From: Idiomarina seosinensis
Lineage (GTDB): Bacteria > Pseudomonadota > Gammaproteobacteria > Enterobacterales > Alteromonadaceae
NCBI RefSeq assembly: GCF_003987275.1
Contig: NZ_PIQF01000002.1
Coordinates: forward strand, 248,001-312,000
DNA: 64,000 bases
Direction: 5' to 3'
The position numbers were made by a program, and so were the translations under genes. This document shows, piece by piece, positions 40,076-48,815 of this stretch. A model generated the notes under the pieces. The model saw nothing but the letters and a program-made list of their open reading frames with translations. It had not been told where the DNA came from and did no database searches. Each line of letters opens with the position of its first letter. Position 1 is the first letter of the stretch.

Positions 40076-42625
40076 TCACTGATTTAGCCAATACTCCAGT
40101 GGTTGTGGACGCCCTAATAAGTAGCCTTGGTAACGCTTACAGCCAAGCGTCAATAGCTTTTGCCGCTGTTCGTCAGTCTCAACGCCTTCGGCCAAGACCT
40201 CTAGTCCGAGGCTTTTAGCAAGAGCAATAATGGTTCGAACGATAGCGGCATCATGCGCATCGTTGAGTAAATCTCTAACAAACGACTGGTCTATCTTAAG
40301 CTGCCTTAATGGTAGTCGTTTAAGGTAACTTAACGAGGAATAACCCGTACCAAAGTCGTCCAGAGAAAACTGTAGCCCTTGGTTGTTCAATACATCCATT
40401 AATTCAGCGGTACCTTCAATATCGTCCACCAAAATGTTCTCTGTGAGTTCCAGTTCAAGATTTTTTGCATAAGGCGAATTAGATAAAAGTTGCTCAAGTT
40501 CTTGTAAAAAATTGGATTGTTTGAACTGACTCGCACTGACATTCACTGCCACGGTACACCGCTGATATTCTGACCGTGTCTGTAATCGCTGAAGCGCTGC
40601 TACCGACTGTTCTAACACCAACGAATGCAACGCCGGCATTTGTCCTGTTAGCTCCGCTACTGGAATAAACTCAGCAGGAGAGACGGTGCCCAATTGTTTA
40701 TGTTGCCAACGTAGCAGCGCCTCAAAGCCAATACATTCGGTATTCGATCCCCTTTGTTCAAATTGAGGCTGTAGATAAATGACGAGATCTTTATGTTGAA
40801 TCGCTAAGCGCAGCTCGTTTTCTAAACGCAACTGACGATTAAAGGCATGTTGCAGGCCTTGATTAAAGAATTGGGTGACTCCACCTCCCATTGATTTGGC
40901 TTTGGACATTGCCAAATCGACGGCTTTAAGCAGCGAATCTGCTGTGGTTGACTCATCAAAGAAGCTAACCCCCAGACTAACGGAGACGCCTTGTGTTTTA
41001 GCACCAAGTTGGTACGGCTGATCTAATTGTGAACGGAATTGTTGAAGACGCTGCTGCAGATAATTTTGTCGTGTTTCATGTTCAACCGGTAATTGTTGCA
41101 GCAGGATAAAGAATTCATCGGAGGCAAGTCGTCCCGCCAACTCGTGCGGCTGCATAACCTGCTCCAAACGCGACGCAAACTGCTGTAGCAGTATGTCACC
41201 CAACTCGTGACCCAGTGCGTCATTAATGTTTTTGAATTTATCAATATCCAGCACAACCAACGCATTCTCTCGTTGCGAATCGCTATGTTGGTATAAGTAA
41301 TCTACTTTCTCCAGCAATAGCCGTCGGTTTGCCAACCCAGTTAATACGTCAAAATAGGCAAGCTCTTCGAGCTGGCTTTTTAGTTCTTCATACTCTGAAA
41401 TGTCAGTCGAAATACCGCATAGCCCAATAGTTTTACCCTTGCTATCTTGCAAGGCGACCTTAACTGACCAAAATGCACGTTGAGTCGATTCTCCGGGAAT
41501 TTGATTAAACTCGTGACGAGCCATTCGCCGGCCAGTTTTTATGACCTGTTGATCATTATCAGCTAATTGCTGCGCCGTTTCCTTTGCGAAGAAATCGCTG
41601 TCTTTCAGGCCGATAATTTCCTCAGCCCTACGTCCAAAAAGCTCCGCTACTTTTTTATTCACATACTGATATTTAAGTTCTGGGTTTTTTATAAATATAT
41701 AAGCATCGACACTATTTAATATGGTCTCAAGCTTGTGTTCACTGTCCGACAATGCTCTGGTTTTTTCCTTAACTGCTTTCTTTAACAGCCGGTTAAACGC
41801 AAGCAAAAATAGACTCAGCAGTAACAATGCCGCTCCTACTGGCCAAACCCAGTTGGGCAGCACAAAAGATTCAGGCTGCGCATTCCAGCGATCCAGAATA
41901 TTGTAGTAGACGGAATCCGAGTCAGACTTTAACTGAATTAATTCATTATCGATGGCCGCCAGCAGATCCCCATTTTTTCCGGCTGCGGTGGCAAAGTAGA
42001 GTTTATTAGGAAGAAACATAATCGGCGTCATAGCCACTGACGACTGAGCCACCTGTTGATTACCGTAGAACTGATTAGTCGCTACAGCATCAACCTTTCC
42101 ATCTTTAATGGCTGCAAAACCCTCGGCGTATGAATCAACAAAAAACATGTCGATTTCTAAATCGAAACTGCTCGCCAAATTGTTTAAGTATTTTTGCTGT
42201 ACTGAATCACTCAGCACGGCCACTCGCTTACCTTCCAGATCAAGTAAGCTACTGATCTGCTGTCCTGCCGACGCATACAGTTGAGACCAGCTTAATAGAG
42301 CGGGCTCCTGGTGAAAGTCGAAGAGCTGTCGCCGACTTGGCTCATCAGCAACGTCCGGCAACAAGTCCAGTTGACCGTCTTGCAGCCATTCAAGACACTG
42401 ACTCCAATGACATTCTCTAACGGTTATTTCCCAATCATGTTGTTGTGCTATATGAGTTAGCAAGTCACCATGAATGCCACTTATTGTTTCATCAGCCAAA
42501 AATAGCTTGGGCGGATTATGATAAACCCCGACGACGACCTCTCGTGATTGGCTATGGGCAGCATTACTAAAACCTGTCGTCAGCAGCAACAGCAACAACC
42601 ACACACTGACACTAATCGTCTTCAA
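40076..42625 (-). CDS. SBP-PAS-GGDEF-EAL signalling protein (probable c-di-GMP phosphodiesterase)
   Basis: 849 residues: signal peptide (about 1-26), an SBP_bac_3-like periplasmic ligand domain (about 28-248), a membrane helix (257-279), PAS (about 295-412), GGDEF (about 424-580) and EAL (about 600-849). The cyclase signature is ASDEF (501-505) instead of GGDEF, and the upstream inhibitory RxxD site is also absent, so cyclase activity is doubtful. The EAL domain keeps EALLRW (635-640), ELTEN, DDFGTGYSSL, KIDQSFV and EGVET, the metal and catalytic set, so phosphodiesterase activity is likely. The ligand may be an amino acid. It diverges from greB. Confidence 0.92.
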   Translation of the reverse strand: MKTISVSVWLLLLLLTTGFSNAAHSQSREVVVGVYHNPPKLFLADETISGIHGDLLTHIAQQHDWEITVRECHWSQCLEWLQDGQLDLLPDVADEPSRRQLFDFHQEPALLSWSQLYASAGQQISSLLDLEGKRVAVLSDSVQQKYLNNLASSFDLEIDMFFVDSYAEGFAAIKDGKVDAVATNQFYGNQQVAQSSVAMTPIMFLPNKLYFATAAGKNGDLLAAIDNELIQLKSDSDSVYYNILDRWNAQPESFVLPNWVWPVGAALLLLSLFLLAFNRLLKKAVKEKTRALSDSEHKLETILNSVDAYIFIKNPELKYQYVNKKVAELFGRRAEEIIGLKDSDFFAKETAQQLADNDQQVIKTGRRMARHEFNQIPGESTQRAFWSVKVALQDSKGKTIGLCGISTDISEYEELKSQLEELAYFDVLTGLANRRLLLEKVDYLYQHSDSQRENALVVLDIDKFKNINDALGHELGDILLQQFASRLEQVMQPHELAGRLASDEFFILLQQLPVEHETRQNYLQQRLQQFRSQLDQPYQLGAKTQGVSVSLGVSFFDESTTADSLLKAVDLAMSKAKSMGGGVTQFFNQGLQHAFNRQLRLENELRLAIQHKDLVIYLQPQFEQRGSNTECIGFEALLRWQHKQLGTVSPAEFIPVAELTGQMPALHSLVLEQSVAALQRLQTRSEYQRCTVAVNVSASQFKQSNFLQELEQLLSNSPYAKNLELELTENILVDDIEGTAELMDVLNNQGLQFSLDDFGTGYSSLSYLKRLPLRQLKIDQSFVRDLLNDAHDAAIVRTIIALAKSLGLEVLAEGVETDEQRQKLLTLGCKRYQGYLLGRPQPLEYWLNQ

Positions 42626-42747
42626 TTCGCCTCCGGCTTATCCGTTTACAATTTGTTCACAAATGTACTATAGCCAGCTGCAGGATTTTAGCCAATAGCA
42701 TACAATGTAAAGTACGTTGTTTACCCCAATATAAGCACTCGAACTTT

Positions 42748-43236
42748 ATGGCAAAAGCAAACCTAATTACCCGCGCAGGTTATCAAAAACTAGAGCAAGA
42801 GTTACGCGATCTGTGGCGAGTTGAGCGACGGGAAACCGTCGAAAAAGTTTCTTGGGCAGCAAGCCTTGGGGATCGGAGCGAAAACGCCGACTACAAGTAC
42901 AATAAAGCGAAGCTCCGTAAAATAGACAGCCGCATCCGCTATTTATCGAAAAGGCTGGATCAGGTTAAGGTGGTGGACTATTCACCACAGCAGGATGGCA
43001 AAGTCTTCTTTGGCGCATTTGTCGAAGTGGAGAGCGATACTGGTGATATCCGGCGTTTTCAAATCGTTGGGCCTGATGAAATTTATCAACAAGCGAAGGT
43101 AATTTCTATTGACTCTCCAATGGCCCGCGCGTTGCTGAAAAAAACCGTTGATGATGAGGCTTCAGTGACAACTCCAAAGGGCGAACAACTATGGTACATC
43201 AATAAAATTCAGTACCAACCGTTCGCTGCCGAGTGA
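42748..43236 (+). CDS. greB: Transcription elongation factor GreB
   Basis: Rescues backtracked RNA polymerase by stimulating transcript cleavage. It has 162 residues. The N-terminal coiled-coil (about 1-75) has the tip acidic/basic region [20 protein letters not shown] typical of GreB. The C-terminal globular FKBP-like domain ends [12 protein letters not shown]. It is longer and more basic than GreA, which supports the GreB call. tex follows closely. Confidence 0.95.
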   Translation: MAKANLITRAGYQKLEQELRDLWRVERRETVEKVSWAASLGDRSENADYKYNKAKLRKIDSRIRYLSKRLDQVKVVDYSPQQDGKVFFGAFVEVESDTGDIRRFQIVGPDEIYQQAKVISIDSPMARALLKKTVDDEASVTTPKGEQLWYINKIQYQPFAAE

Positions 43237-43277
43237 GTATGGTAAACTTCGCGCAATCGTTAATTAAGAGAGATGCT

Positions 43278-45596
43278 ATGAACCTAATACGTCAGCAGTT
43301 AGCCAACGAACTTAATGTGCAGCAACAACAAATCCAGAGCGTGATCGAGCTACTGGACGGTGGCTCGACGGTGCCATTTATTGCCCGTTACCGAAAAGAA
43401 GTCACCGGAGGTCTGGATGACTCGCAGTTACGCCAGCTAGAGCAACGCCTGGTTTATTTGCGAGAACTGGAAGACCGACGCAAGGTTATTATTCGTTCGA
43501 TCGACGAGCAGCAAAAACTCTCGCCTGAGTTAGAACAAAAAATAAATGCGGCAGAAACCAAAACCGAGCTCGAAGACCTTTATTTGCCTTATAAGCCAAA
43601 GCGTCGCACCAAAGGTCAAATAGCCATAGAAGCGGGTCTGCAACCGGTAGCCGATTTACTCTGGAGCAATCCCGAACAGCAGCCTGAACAGGTTGCCGAC
43701 GATTACATCGATAGCGAAAAAGGTTTCGCGGACAAAAAATCGGTATTAGATGGAGCTCGCGCCATTTTGATGGAGCGGTTTGCCGAACAGGCAGATTTGC
43801 TTAAACGACTGCGCCAGTATTTGTGGCAGAACGGTCACTTGACCGCTTCGGTGGTAAAAGGCAAAGAAAAAGAAGGTGCTAAGTTTCGCGATTACTTTGA
43901 TTTTAGTGAAGCCTTAAACAAAATTCCGTCACACCGTGCATTGGCTTTATTCCGGGGCCGTAACGAAGGTTTTTTACAGCTTACCCTCGATGCGGATCCA
44001 GGCAGCGAGGCGACCGAAGGCTCTCAAGCCGAAACGATAGTCGCGGATTACCTGCAATTTGAACACCAACAGCGACCCGCCGATGATTGGCGGCTGCAGG
44101 TGGTACAGTGGACATGGCGGGTAAAACTGTCGCTACACATGGAAACAGAGTTGATGGGAAAAATTCGCGAATCAGCGGAAGCTGCCGCCATTCAGGTTTT
44201 TGCCAGCAACTTGAAAGACTTATTAATGGCAGCACCGGCTGGGGCTAAACGGACTATGGGTCTGGATCCCGGCGTTCGCACTGGTATTAAAGTTGCGGTA
44301 GTTGACGAGACGGGTAAGACCCTCGGCACCAATACGGTATTTCCTTTCCAACCCCAAAATCAGGTCGACAAGGCCATTCGAACTCTGGCCGGTATGTGTA
44401 AACAACATAAGGTTGAACTGATCAGTATTGGCAACGGAACTCACTCCCGGGAGACCGATAAACTGATCGCCGACATGTTGAAACAAAATCCTGAAGTAAA
44501 AGCCACCAAAGTCATGGTGAACGAAGCCGGCGCTTCGGTCTATTCGGCCTCCGAATTGGCCGCCCAAGAGTTTCCTGATATGGACGTATCCTTGCGTGGC
44601 GCGGTCTCTATTGCCCGCCGGCTGCAAGATCCCCTGGCTGAGCTAGTCAAAATTGAACCCAAATCTATCGGTGTTGGCCAGTACCAACACGATGTCAGCC
44701 AATCACAGCTTGCACAAAGCCTTGATGCTGTTGTCGAAGATTGCGTTAACGCCGTTGGGGTCGACGTGAATATGGCCTCGGTACCACTATTACAGCGCGT
44801 CTCCGGGTTATCTAAAACGCTCGCCAAAAACATCGTGACGTTCCGTGATCAGCAAGGTGCATTTAAGTCTCGAAAACAACTCCTCGATGTTCCCCGCATG
44901 GGTCCAAAAGCGTTTGAGCAGGCCGCTGGCTTTCTTCGCATTCCTAATGGCGATCAGCCGCTTGATTCATCGGCAGTGCACCCTGAAGCTTATTCGGTTG
45001 TTGAACAGATTGCCAGCGACAATCAGGTACCATTGGGAGAGCTTATTGGCAATCACACACTGCTGACTCAACTAGATCCAGCGAATTACGTTGATGATAA
45101 TTTTGGATTACCTACGATTACAGATATTCTTGTAGAGTTGGATAAGCCTGGTCGAGATCCTCGTCCTGAGTTTAAAACAGCCAATTTTAAAGATGGCGTA
45201 GAAAAAGTAGCAGACCTGAAAACCGATATGATCCTGGAAGGAGTTGTGACTAATGTTGCCAATTTCGGCGCGTTCGTCGATGTCGGGGTGCATCAAGATG
45301 GATTAGTCCACATTTCTGCCCTCTCGAACAAGTTTGTCAGTGACCCGCGCGATATCGTGAAGGCCGGAGATATCGTAAAAGTGAAAGTCATTGAACTGGA
45401 TCTGGAAAGAAACAGAATCAGCCTAACCATGAAATTGGATGAAAAAGCCAGTGAACCGGCTCAAAAGCCAAAATCGGCGACTAAAAAGCAGCATTCATCA
45501 CGCAATAATGGTGCTAAGCGGGATAACAAGCAGCCGGTTAACTCAGCGATGGGAAGTGCCCTTGCTGACGCCTTCGCGAAGGCTAAGAAGGACTAG
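43278..45596 (+). CDS. tex: Tex-family S1 RNA-binding transcription accessory protein
   Basis: Nucleic-acid-binding protein related to eukaryotic Spt6, with a genetic role in transcription. I chose the ATG at 43278 ([20 protein letters not shown], 772 residues) after AGAGAG; the frame also runs back into greB. Domains in order: Tex_N helical ([20 protein letters not shown]), a YqgF/RNase H-like domain ([17 protein letters not shown]), a helix-hairpin-helix pair ([20 protein letters not shown]) and S1 ([20 protein letters not shown]). A basic low-complexity tail ends the protein. It converges with the SprA-like gene, 1 bp between stops. Confidence 0.96.
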   Translation: MNLIRQQLANELNVQQQQIQSVIELLDGGSTVPFIARYRKEVTGGLDDSQLRQLEQRLVYLRELEDRRKVIIRSIDEQQKLSPELEQKINAAETKTELEDLYLPYKPKRRTKGQIAIEAGLQPVADLLWSNPEQQPEQVADDYIDSEKGFADKKSVLDGARAILMERFAEQADLLKRLRQYLWQNGHLTASVVKGKEKEGAKFRDYFDFSEALNKIPSHRALALFRGRNEGFLQLTLDADPGSEATEGSQAETIVADYLQFEHQQRPADDWRLQVVQWTWRVKLSLHMETELMGKIRESAEAAAIQVFASNLKDLLMAAPAGAKRTMGLDPGVRTGIKVAVVDETGKTLGTNTVFPFQPQNQVDKAIRTLAGMCKQHKVELISIGNGTHSRETDKLIADMLKQNPEVKATKVMVNEAGASVYSASELAAQEFPDMDVSLRGAVSIARRLQDPLAELVKIEPKSIGVGQYQHDVSQSQLAQSLDAVVEDCVNAVGVDVNMASVPLLQRVSGLSKTLAKNIVTFRDQQGAFKSRKQLLDVPRMGPKAFEQAAGFLRIPNGDQPLDSSAVHPEAYSVVEQIASDNQVPLGELIGNHTLLTQLDPANYVDDNFGLPTITDILVELDKPGRDPRPEFKTANFKDGVEKVADLKTDMILEGVVTNVANFGAFVDVGVHQDGLVHISALSNKFVSDPRDIVKAGDIVKVKVIELDLERNRISLTMKLDEKASEPAQKPKSATKKQHSSRNNGAKRDNKQPVNSAMGSALADAFAKAKKD

Positions 45597-45597
45597 T

Positions 45598-46413
45598 CTA
45601 GGCTGTAGCAGCAAAGCCCGTTTCTGACGGGCTGACGCGCTGCTGGTAAAAACTGGCGATCATTTCTCCACGTTCCGGAGCCGACAAAGTCTTTCGTTCG
45701 GAGCTCACACTTGGTTCACTATCTGAACTCGCTTCTTTGCCATCCCCTTGCCCTTCAAGAGATTTGGTTACCGGTCCCTGGACCTTGCTTTCGTTGTCAG
45801 AACCAGAGTTTTCAGCTCGTTCGGATTCCACAGGGTTGTTTTGTTGAGCTAACTCGGCTCGTGCCTGTGATGCCTTGGTCGAGGCCTCTGCGGCAATAGA
45901 GCGATCGGCTGCTGAGGGTTCTGCCGGCGCCAAGGCTGCTCGGCGGACAACCGTCATCTTTTGTATAGTCGCTTGCGGGTCGCCTGGTACCACACTAATA
46001 TCAATGGGTACTTCACCACCGACAGCATAAGACTTTCCGTTCGGCCCTCTCTCATATTCGTAACTTGGGCTGCCAGCATACTGTCCACCGACCGCGGCAT
46101 GTGCTTGCTCGTGATTCCTAACTTCAGTATCACGACTTTCGAGCTCACGCACTTCCTGCTGGATCTGTTGCTGTTCTCTCGGCGTCCGCTCAGATTCCTG
46201 CTTATTTTCAGCAGGACGACTATCTTGTCTTTCTGAGGTACGTTCAGCTTTTGAGGAATCTTGTGAGGACTGCTTTTTATCAGTGGCCGAGCCATTTTCT
46301 GCCGAAGCGGGTGACTCTGTAATCAGAGAGCGTTGCTGATTATCACGACCAACGAATTCCGACGCAGGCATCGGCGATGTTGGGATTGTCGGTAACGCGG
46401 TCGTGATATTCAT
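45598..46413 (-). CDS. SprA-related putative metalloprotease
   Basis: 271 residues. A disordered, Ser/Glu/Gln-rich N-terminal half (about 1-90) is followed by a conserved core: EVRNHEQAHAAVGGQYAGSP (HExxH-like HEQAH, residues 101-105), then YEYERGPNGKSYAVGGEVPI. This is the SprA-related family, putative zinc metalloproteases often mislabelled in databases. A second low-complexity tail follows. It is the downstream partner of the rod-like small gene, 34 bp away. A hairpin (AGCCCGT/ACGGGCT, 45615-45633) lies in its last codons. The substrate is unknown. Confidence 0.8.
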   Translation of the reverse strand: MNITTALPTIPTSPMPASEFVGRDNQQRSLITESPASAENGSATDKKQSSQDSSKAERTSERQDSRPAENKQESERTPREQQQIQQEVRELESRDTEVRNHEQAHAAVGGQYAGSPSYEYERGPNGKSYAVGGEVPIDISVVPGDPQATIQKMTVVRRAALAPAEPSAADRSIAAEASTKASQARAELAQQNNPVESERAENSGSDNESKVQGPVTKSLEGQGDGKEASSDSEPSVSSERKTLSAPERGEMIASFYQQRVSPSETGFAATA

Positions 46414-46447
46414 GGGCTATTCCATGAGAGTAAAAGTAATTCAGTGC

Positions 46448-46759
46448 CTAAACACTTGTATCTATCATTGTGCCGAGCATTTCATCAGCAGTTTCCACAG
46501 TTTGAGCGCTAGACTCAAAACTGGTTTCACCTTGTTGTAGTGACACCAAAGAATCCGTCGACGTATTCGCGGTCACTGCCTGACTCGTTTCACTGGCCGT
46601 TTCTGTTGCAGCTACTGCACCACTATTTTGCGCGGCACCTTGTTGCTGAACATCATTGCGACCACTTGCGTTCGCTATTTCTGCACTGGCTTCTGAAACT
46701 TGCTGGCTTGCACGCTGGAGACCTTGAAGTCCCGCGTTCATTGCACCATTAATTTCCAT
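46448..46759 (-). CDS. Small protein with flagellar-rod-like termini
   Basis: 103 residues from the ATG at 46759, which has GGAG six bases upstream. Residues 1-30 (MEINGAMNAGLQGLQRASQQ, then IANASG) resemble the N-terminal helix of flagellar rod/hook proteins such as FlgB/FlgC. The last about 30 residues (SFESSAQTVETADEMLGTMI) resemble their C-terminal helix (AYEANAKVIxTADEML). Between them is only a Ser/Thr/Gln/Ala-rich linker. I do not recognise a named family. It is adjacent to the SprA-like protease gene. Confidence 0.65.
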   Translation of the reverse strand: MEINGAMNAGLQGLQRASQQVSEASAEIANASGRNDVQQQGAAQNSGAVAATETASETSQAVTANTSTDSLVSLQQGETSFESSAQTVETADEMLGTMIDTSV

Positions 46760-46847
46760 AAACATCTCCAGTTACTGCTGCTGATTTAATCAATAGTATT
46801 GTACAAAAAGCGTTCGCTAGCAAGTTTTTTGTGCAAAAAGCACCCAT

Positions 46848-47981
46848 CTAAGCATGCTGTTTTATTTGCGTTACTAACTGTCTCCAGTGACGCTTTTGTT
46901 GTTCAACAGAGCGTTGCAACTCTTCTACCTGTGCCTTCAAAGCGTCCATATTGACTTGCTCACGCAGGTGTTGAGCCTTGCTGTCCAACAGCTTCTTGCG
47001 CGCTTGATAATAACTCCGCAATTGTACCGCCATTTCATCATAATGTTGCTGGGCTTTCTCAAGCAAGGTTGGCGGCGCTTTATGCGCTTTCATTTGTAGC
47101 CGCTGTAACTGCATTTGCAATTTAGCTTTTTCGACCTGGTAACCGGAACTACGCTTTAATCCGGACGCTAATCCTAACCAGGAAAACGCACGGATAAGCC
47201 ATTTTGTCGGGTCGAACTGCCACCAACGAATCCCGTTACGATAATCCGCAGAAAAAATATGATGGTAATTATGGTAACCCTCACCAAAGGTCAAAAACGC
47301 CAGCACACCATTATCCCGCGCCGAGTTTTTGTCCGTATACGGCTGAGAGCCCCATACATGGGCTAAAGAGTTAATAAAGAATGTCGTGTGATGGTTCAAT
47401 ACTAAACGTAGCACACCAACCACCAACAGCCCGGCCCATACGTCACCCAGCATTAGGCCTGCGACAACTGGCCAGCCAAAATTAAGCAATAAAGTTAGCG
47501 ACAAATAATGCCGGTGTTGCCACATTACTATTGGATCTTTCTGCAGATCTTTTACATTGTTGTAATCACTATATCGGCTCGCATCATATTCGCGAAGCAT
47601 CCAGCCAATATGAGAGTACCAAAAGCCGCGCTTCGCAGAATAGGGGTCCCTGTCATTATCGTCCACATGGGTATGGTGTACGCGGTGATCAGATGACCAA
47701 TGAAGTGCACTGTTTTGTATTGCTAAGGCACCGCCGATAGCAAAAATAAAGCGCACCACCGGATGGGCATTGTAAGTGCGATGAGACCACAACCTATGAT
47801 AACCGGCTGTTATCGAGATTCCGGCAAAGCAAAGCGTGCCAAACATTACCCACCAAAAAGAGCCATCAATGCCGACTGCCATGGCGTACCAGGGCACGGC
47901 TACGGCCGCAATCACAAAAGTGATGAGAAAAACTAAGGTATTTAACCAGATGATGGGGGGTTTTGCGTTATTTTCTGTCAT
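46848..47981 (-). CDS. Acyl-CoA/phospholipid delta-9 fatty acid desaturase
   Basis: Membrane di-iron desaturase introducing a double bond into acyl chains. Start at ATG 47981 (MTENNAKPPIIWL, 377 residues); the open frame runs back 18 codons to a TTG inside the operator. Histidine boxes are HRLWSH (62-67), HRVHHTH (99-105) and HNYHH (237-241). Hydrophobic segments lie near 12-35, 40-60 and 165-195. An unusual C-terminal tail (about 280-377) is Gln/Lys/Glu-rich and probably coiled coil. Divergent fabR and a palindrome between them suggest FabR control. Confidence 0.93.
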   Translation of the reverse strand: MTENNAKPPIIWLNTLVFLITFVIAAVAVPWYAMAVGIDGSFWWVMFGTLCFAGISITAGYHRLWSHRTYNAHPVVRFIFAIGGALAIQNSALHWSSDHRVHHTHVDDNDRDPYSAKRGFWYSHIGWMLREYDASRYSDYNNVKDLQKDPIVMWQHRHYLSLTLLLNFGWPVVAGLMLGDVWAGLLVVGVLRLVLNHHTTFFINSLAHVWGSQPYTDKNSARDNGVLAFLTFGEGYHNYHHIFSADYRNGIRWWQFDPTKWLIRAFSWLGLASGLKRSSGYQVEKAKLQMQLQRLQMKAHKAPPTLLEKAQQHYDEMAVQLRSYYQARKKLLDSKAQHLREQVNMDALKAQVEELQRSVEQQKRHWRQLVTQIKQHA

Positions 47982-48026
47982 TAACTGTATTGCCTGTTTA
48001 CTACTTTGAAATACGGTACGATTATT

Positions 48027-48044
48027 AGCGTACAACCGTACGCT
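48027..48044. promoter_or_regulatory. FabR-type operator palindrome
   Basis: AGCGTAC-AACC-GTACGCT, a perfect 7-bp-arm palindrome in the 155-bp gap between the desaturase and fabR. It resembles the AGCGTACA..GTACGCT-like operator known for FabR at enterobacterial fabA/fabB. It lies about 45 bp upstream of the desaturase start and about 90 bp upstream of fabR, so it could control both. Confidence 0.7.
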
Positions 48045-48136
48045 GAATTTAAGCCTTTTCTACTCAAAATACAAGCAATATTTGTGTAAAATCCTATGTT
48101 AGGATTAGTAAATTAGTACCAATCTGTTTAGCAAAA

Positions 48137-48799
48137 GTGAGCAACTGGGTGGGCAAACAATTAGTCAACGGCGTTCGGGCGCAGCAAAAAGAAAAAACTC
48201 GACGAGCCTTAATTAACGCGGCAATGAATCAGCTAAGCGCAGAAATAGGTTTCTCCAGCCTCAGTCTGCGAGAGGTTGCCCGAGAAGCTAATATAGCGCC
48301 AACCTCTTTTTACCGGCATTTTCGCAATATGGATGAACTTGGCCTGACACTTGTCGATGAATGCGGTCTTACGTTACGCCAATTGCTACGACAAGCTCGC
48401 CAACAAATCGACAAAGGTGGCTCAATCATTCGTGTTTCGATTGAGACATTTATGCAATATGTAGCCAGCAACACCGCCATTTTTAGGCTACTTCTGCAAG
48501 AACGCACAGGTCGTTCAAGGGAGTTTCGAAACGCCGTAGAGCGTGAACTGGAACACTTCAAAGCGGAACTCGAAGACTATCTAATTAACGAGCAAGACTT
48601 TAATGTCGAGTTGGCAGAGTTGCAATCAGACGCTATTGTAAAAATCGTTTTTAGTGCCGGGGCTGACTGTTTTGATGTTAATGATGAGGAGCGCCAGCAA
48701 ATTGCTGAAGCAACAATTCAACAGGTCCGGCTAGTTGCTCGCGGTGCAGAGGCAACAAGGAAATTAACTCAATCAACACAACAATTAAAAAGTAGCTAA
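48137..48799 (+). CDS. fabR: HTH-type repressor FabR (TetR family)
   Basis: Repressor of unsaturated fatty acid synthesis genes. It has 220 residues from GTG 48137; the start is uncertain because no good Shine-Dalgarno is visible and the E. coli-like part begins at [15 protein letters not shown] (residue 12). The TetR DNA-binding helix-turn-helix is [20 protein letters not shown]. The rest aligns well by eye with FabR ([30 protein letters not shown]). It is divergent from the desaturase and 16 bp upstream of the S9 peptidase gene. Confidence 0.94.
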   Translation: MSNWVGKQLVNGVRAQQKEKTRRALINAAMNQLSAEIGFSSLSLREVAREANIAPTSFYRHFRNMDELGLTLVDECGLTLRQLLRQARQQIDKGGSIIRVSIETFMQYVASNTAIFRLLLQERTGRSREFRNAVERELEHFKAELEDYLINEQDFNVELAELQSDAIVKIVFSAGADCFDVNDEERQQIAEATIQQVRLVARGAEATRKLTQSTQQLKSS

Positions 48800-48815
48800 A
48801 ACCAGGAGCAGAAAT

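Noticed and set aside
47982..48035. Desaturase start at TTG 48035
   Set aside because: It lies inside the FabR-like operator. The ATG at 47981 gives a normal N-terminus.
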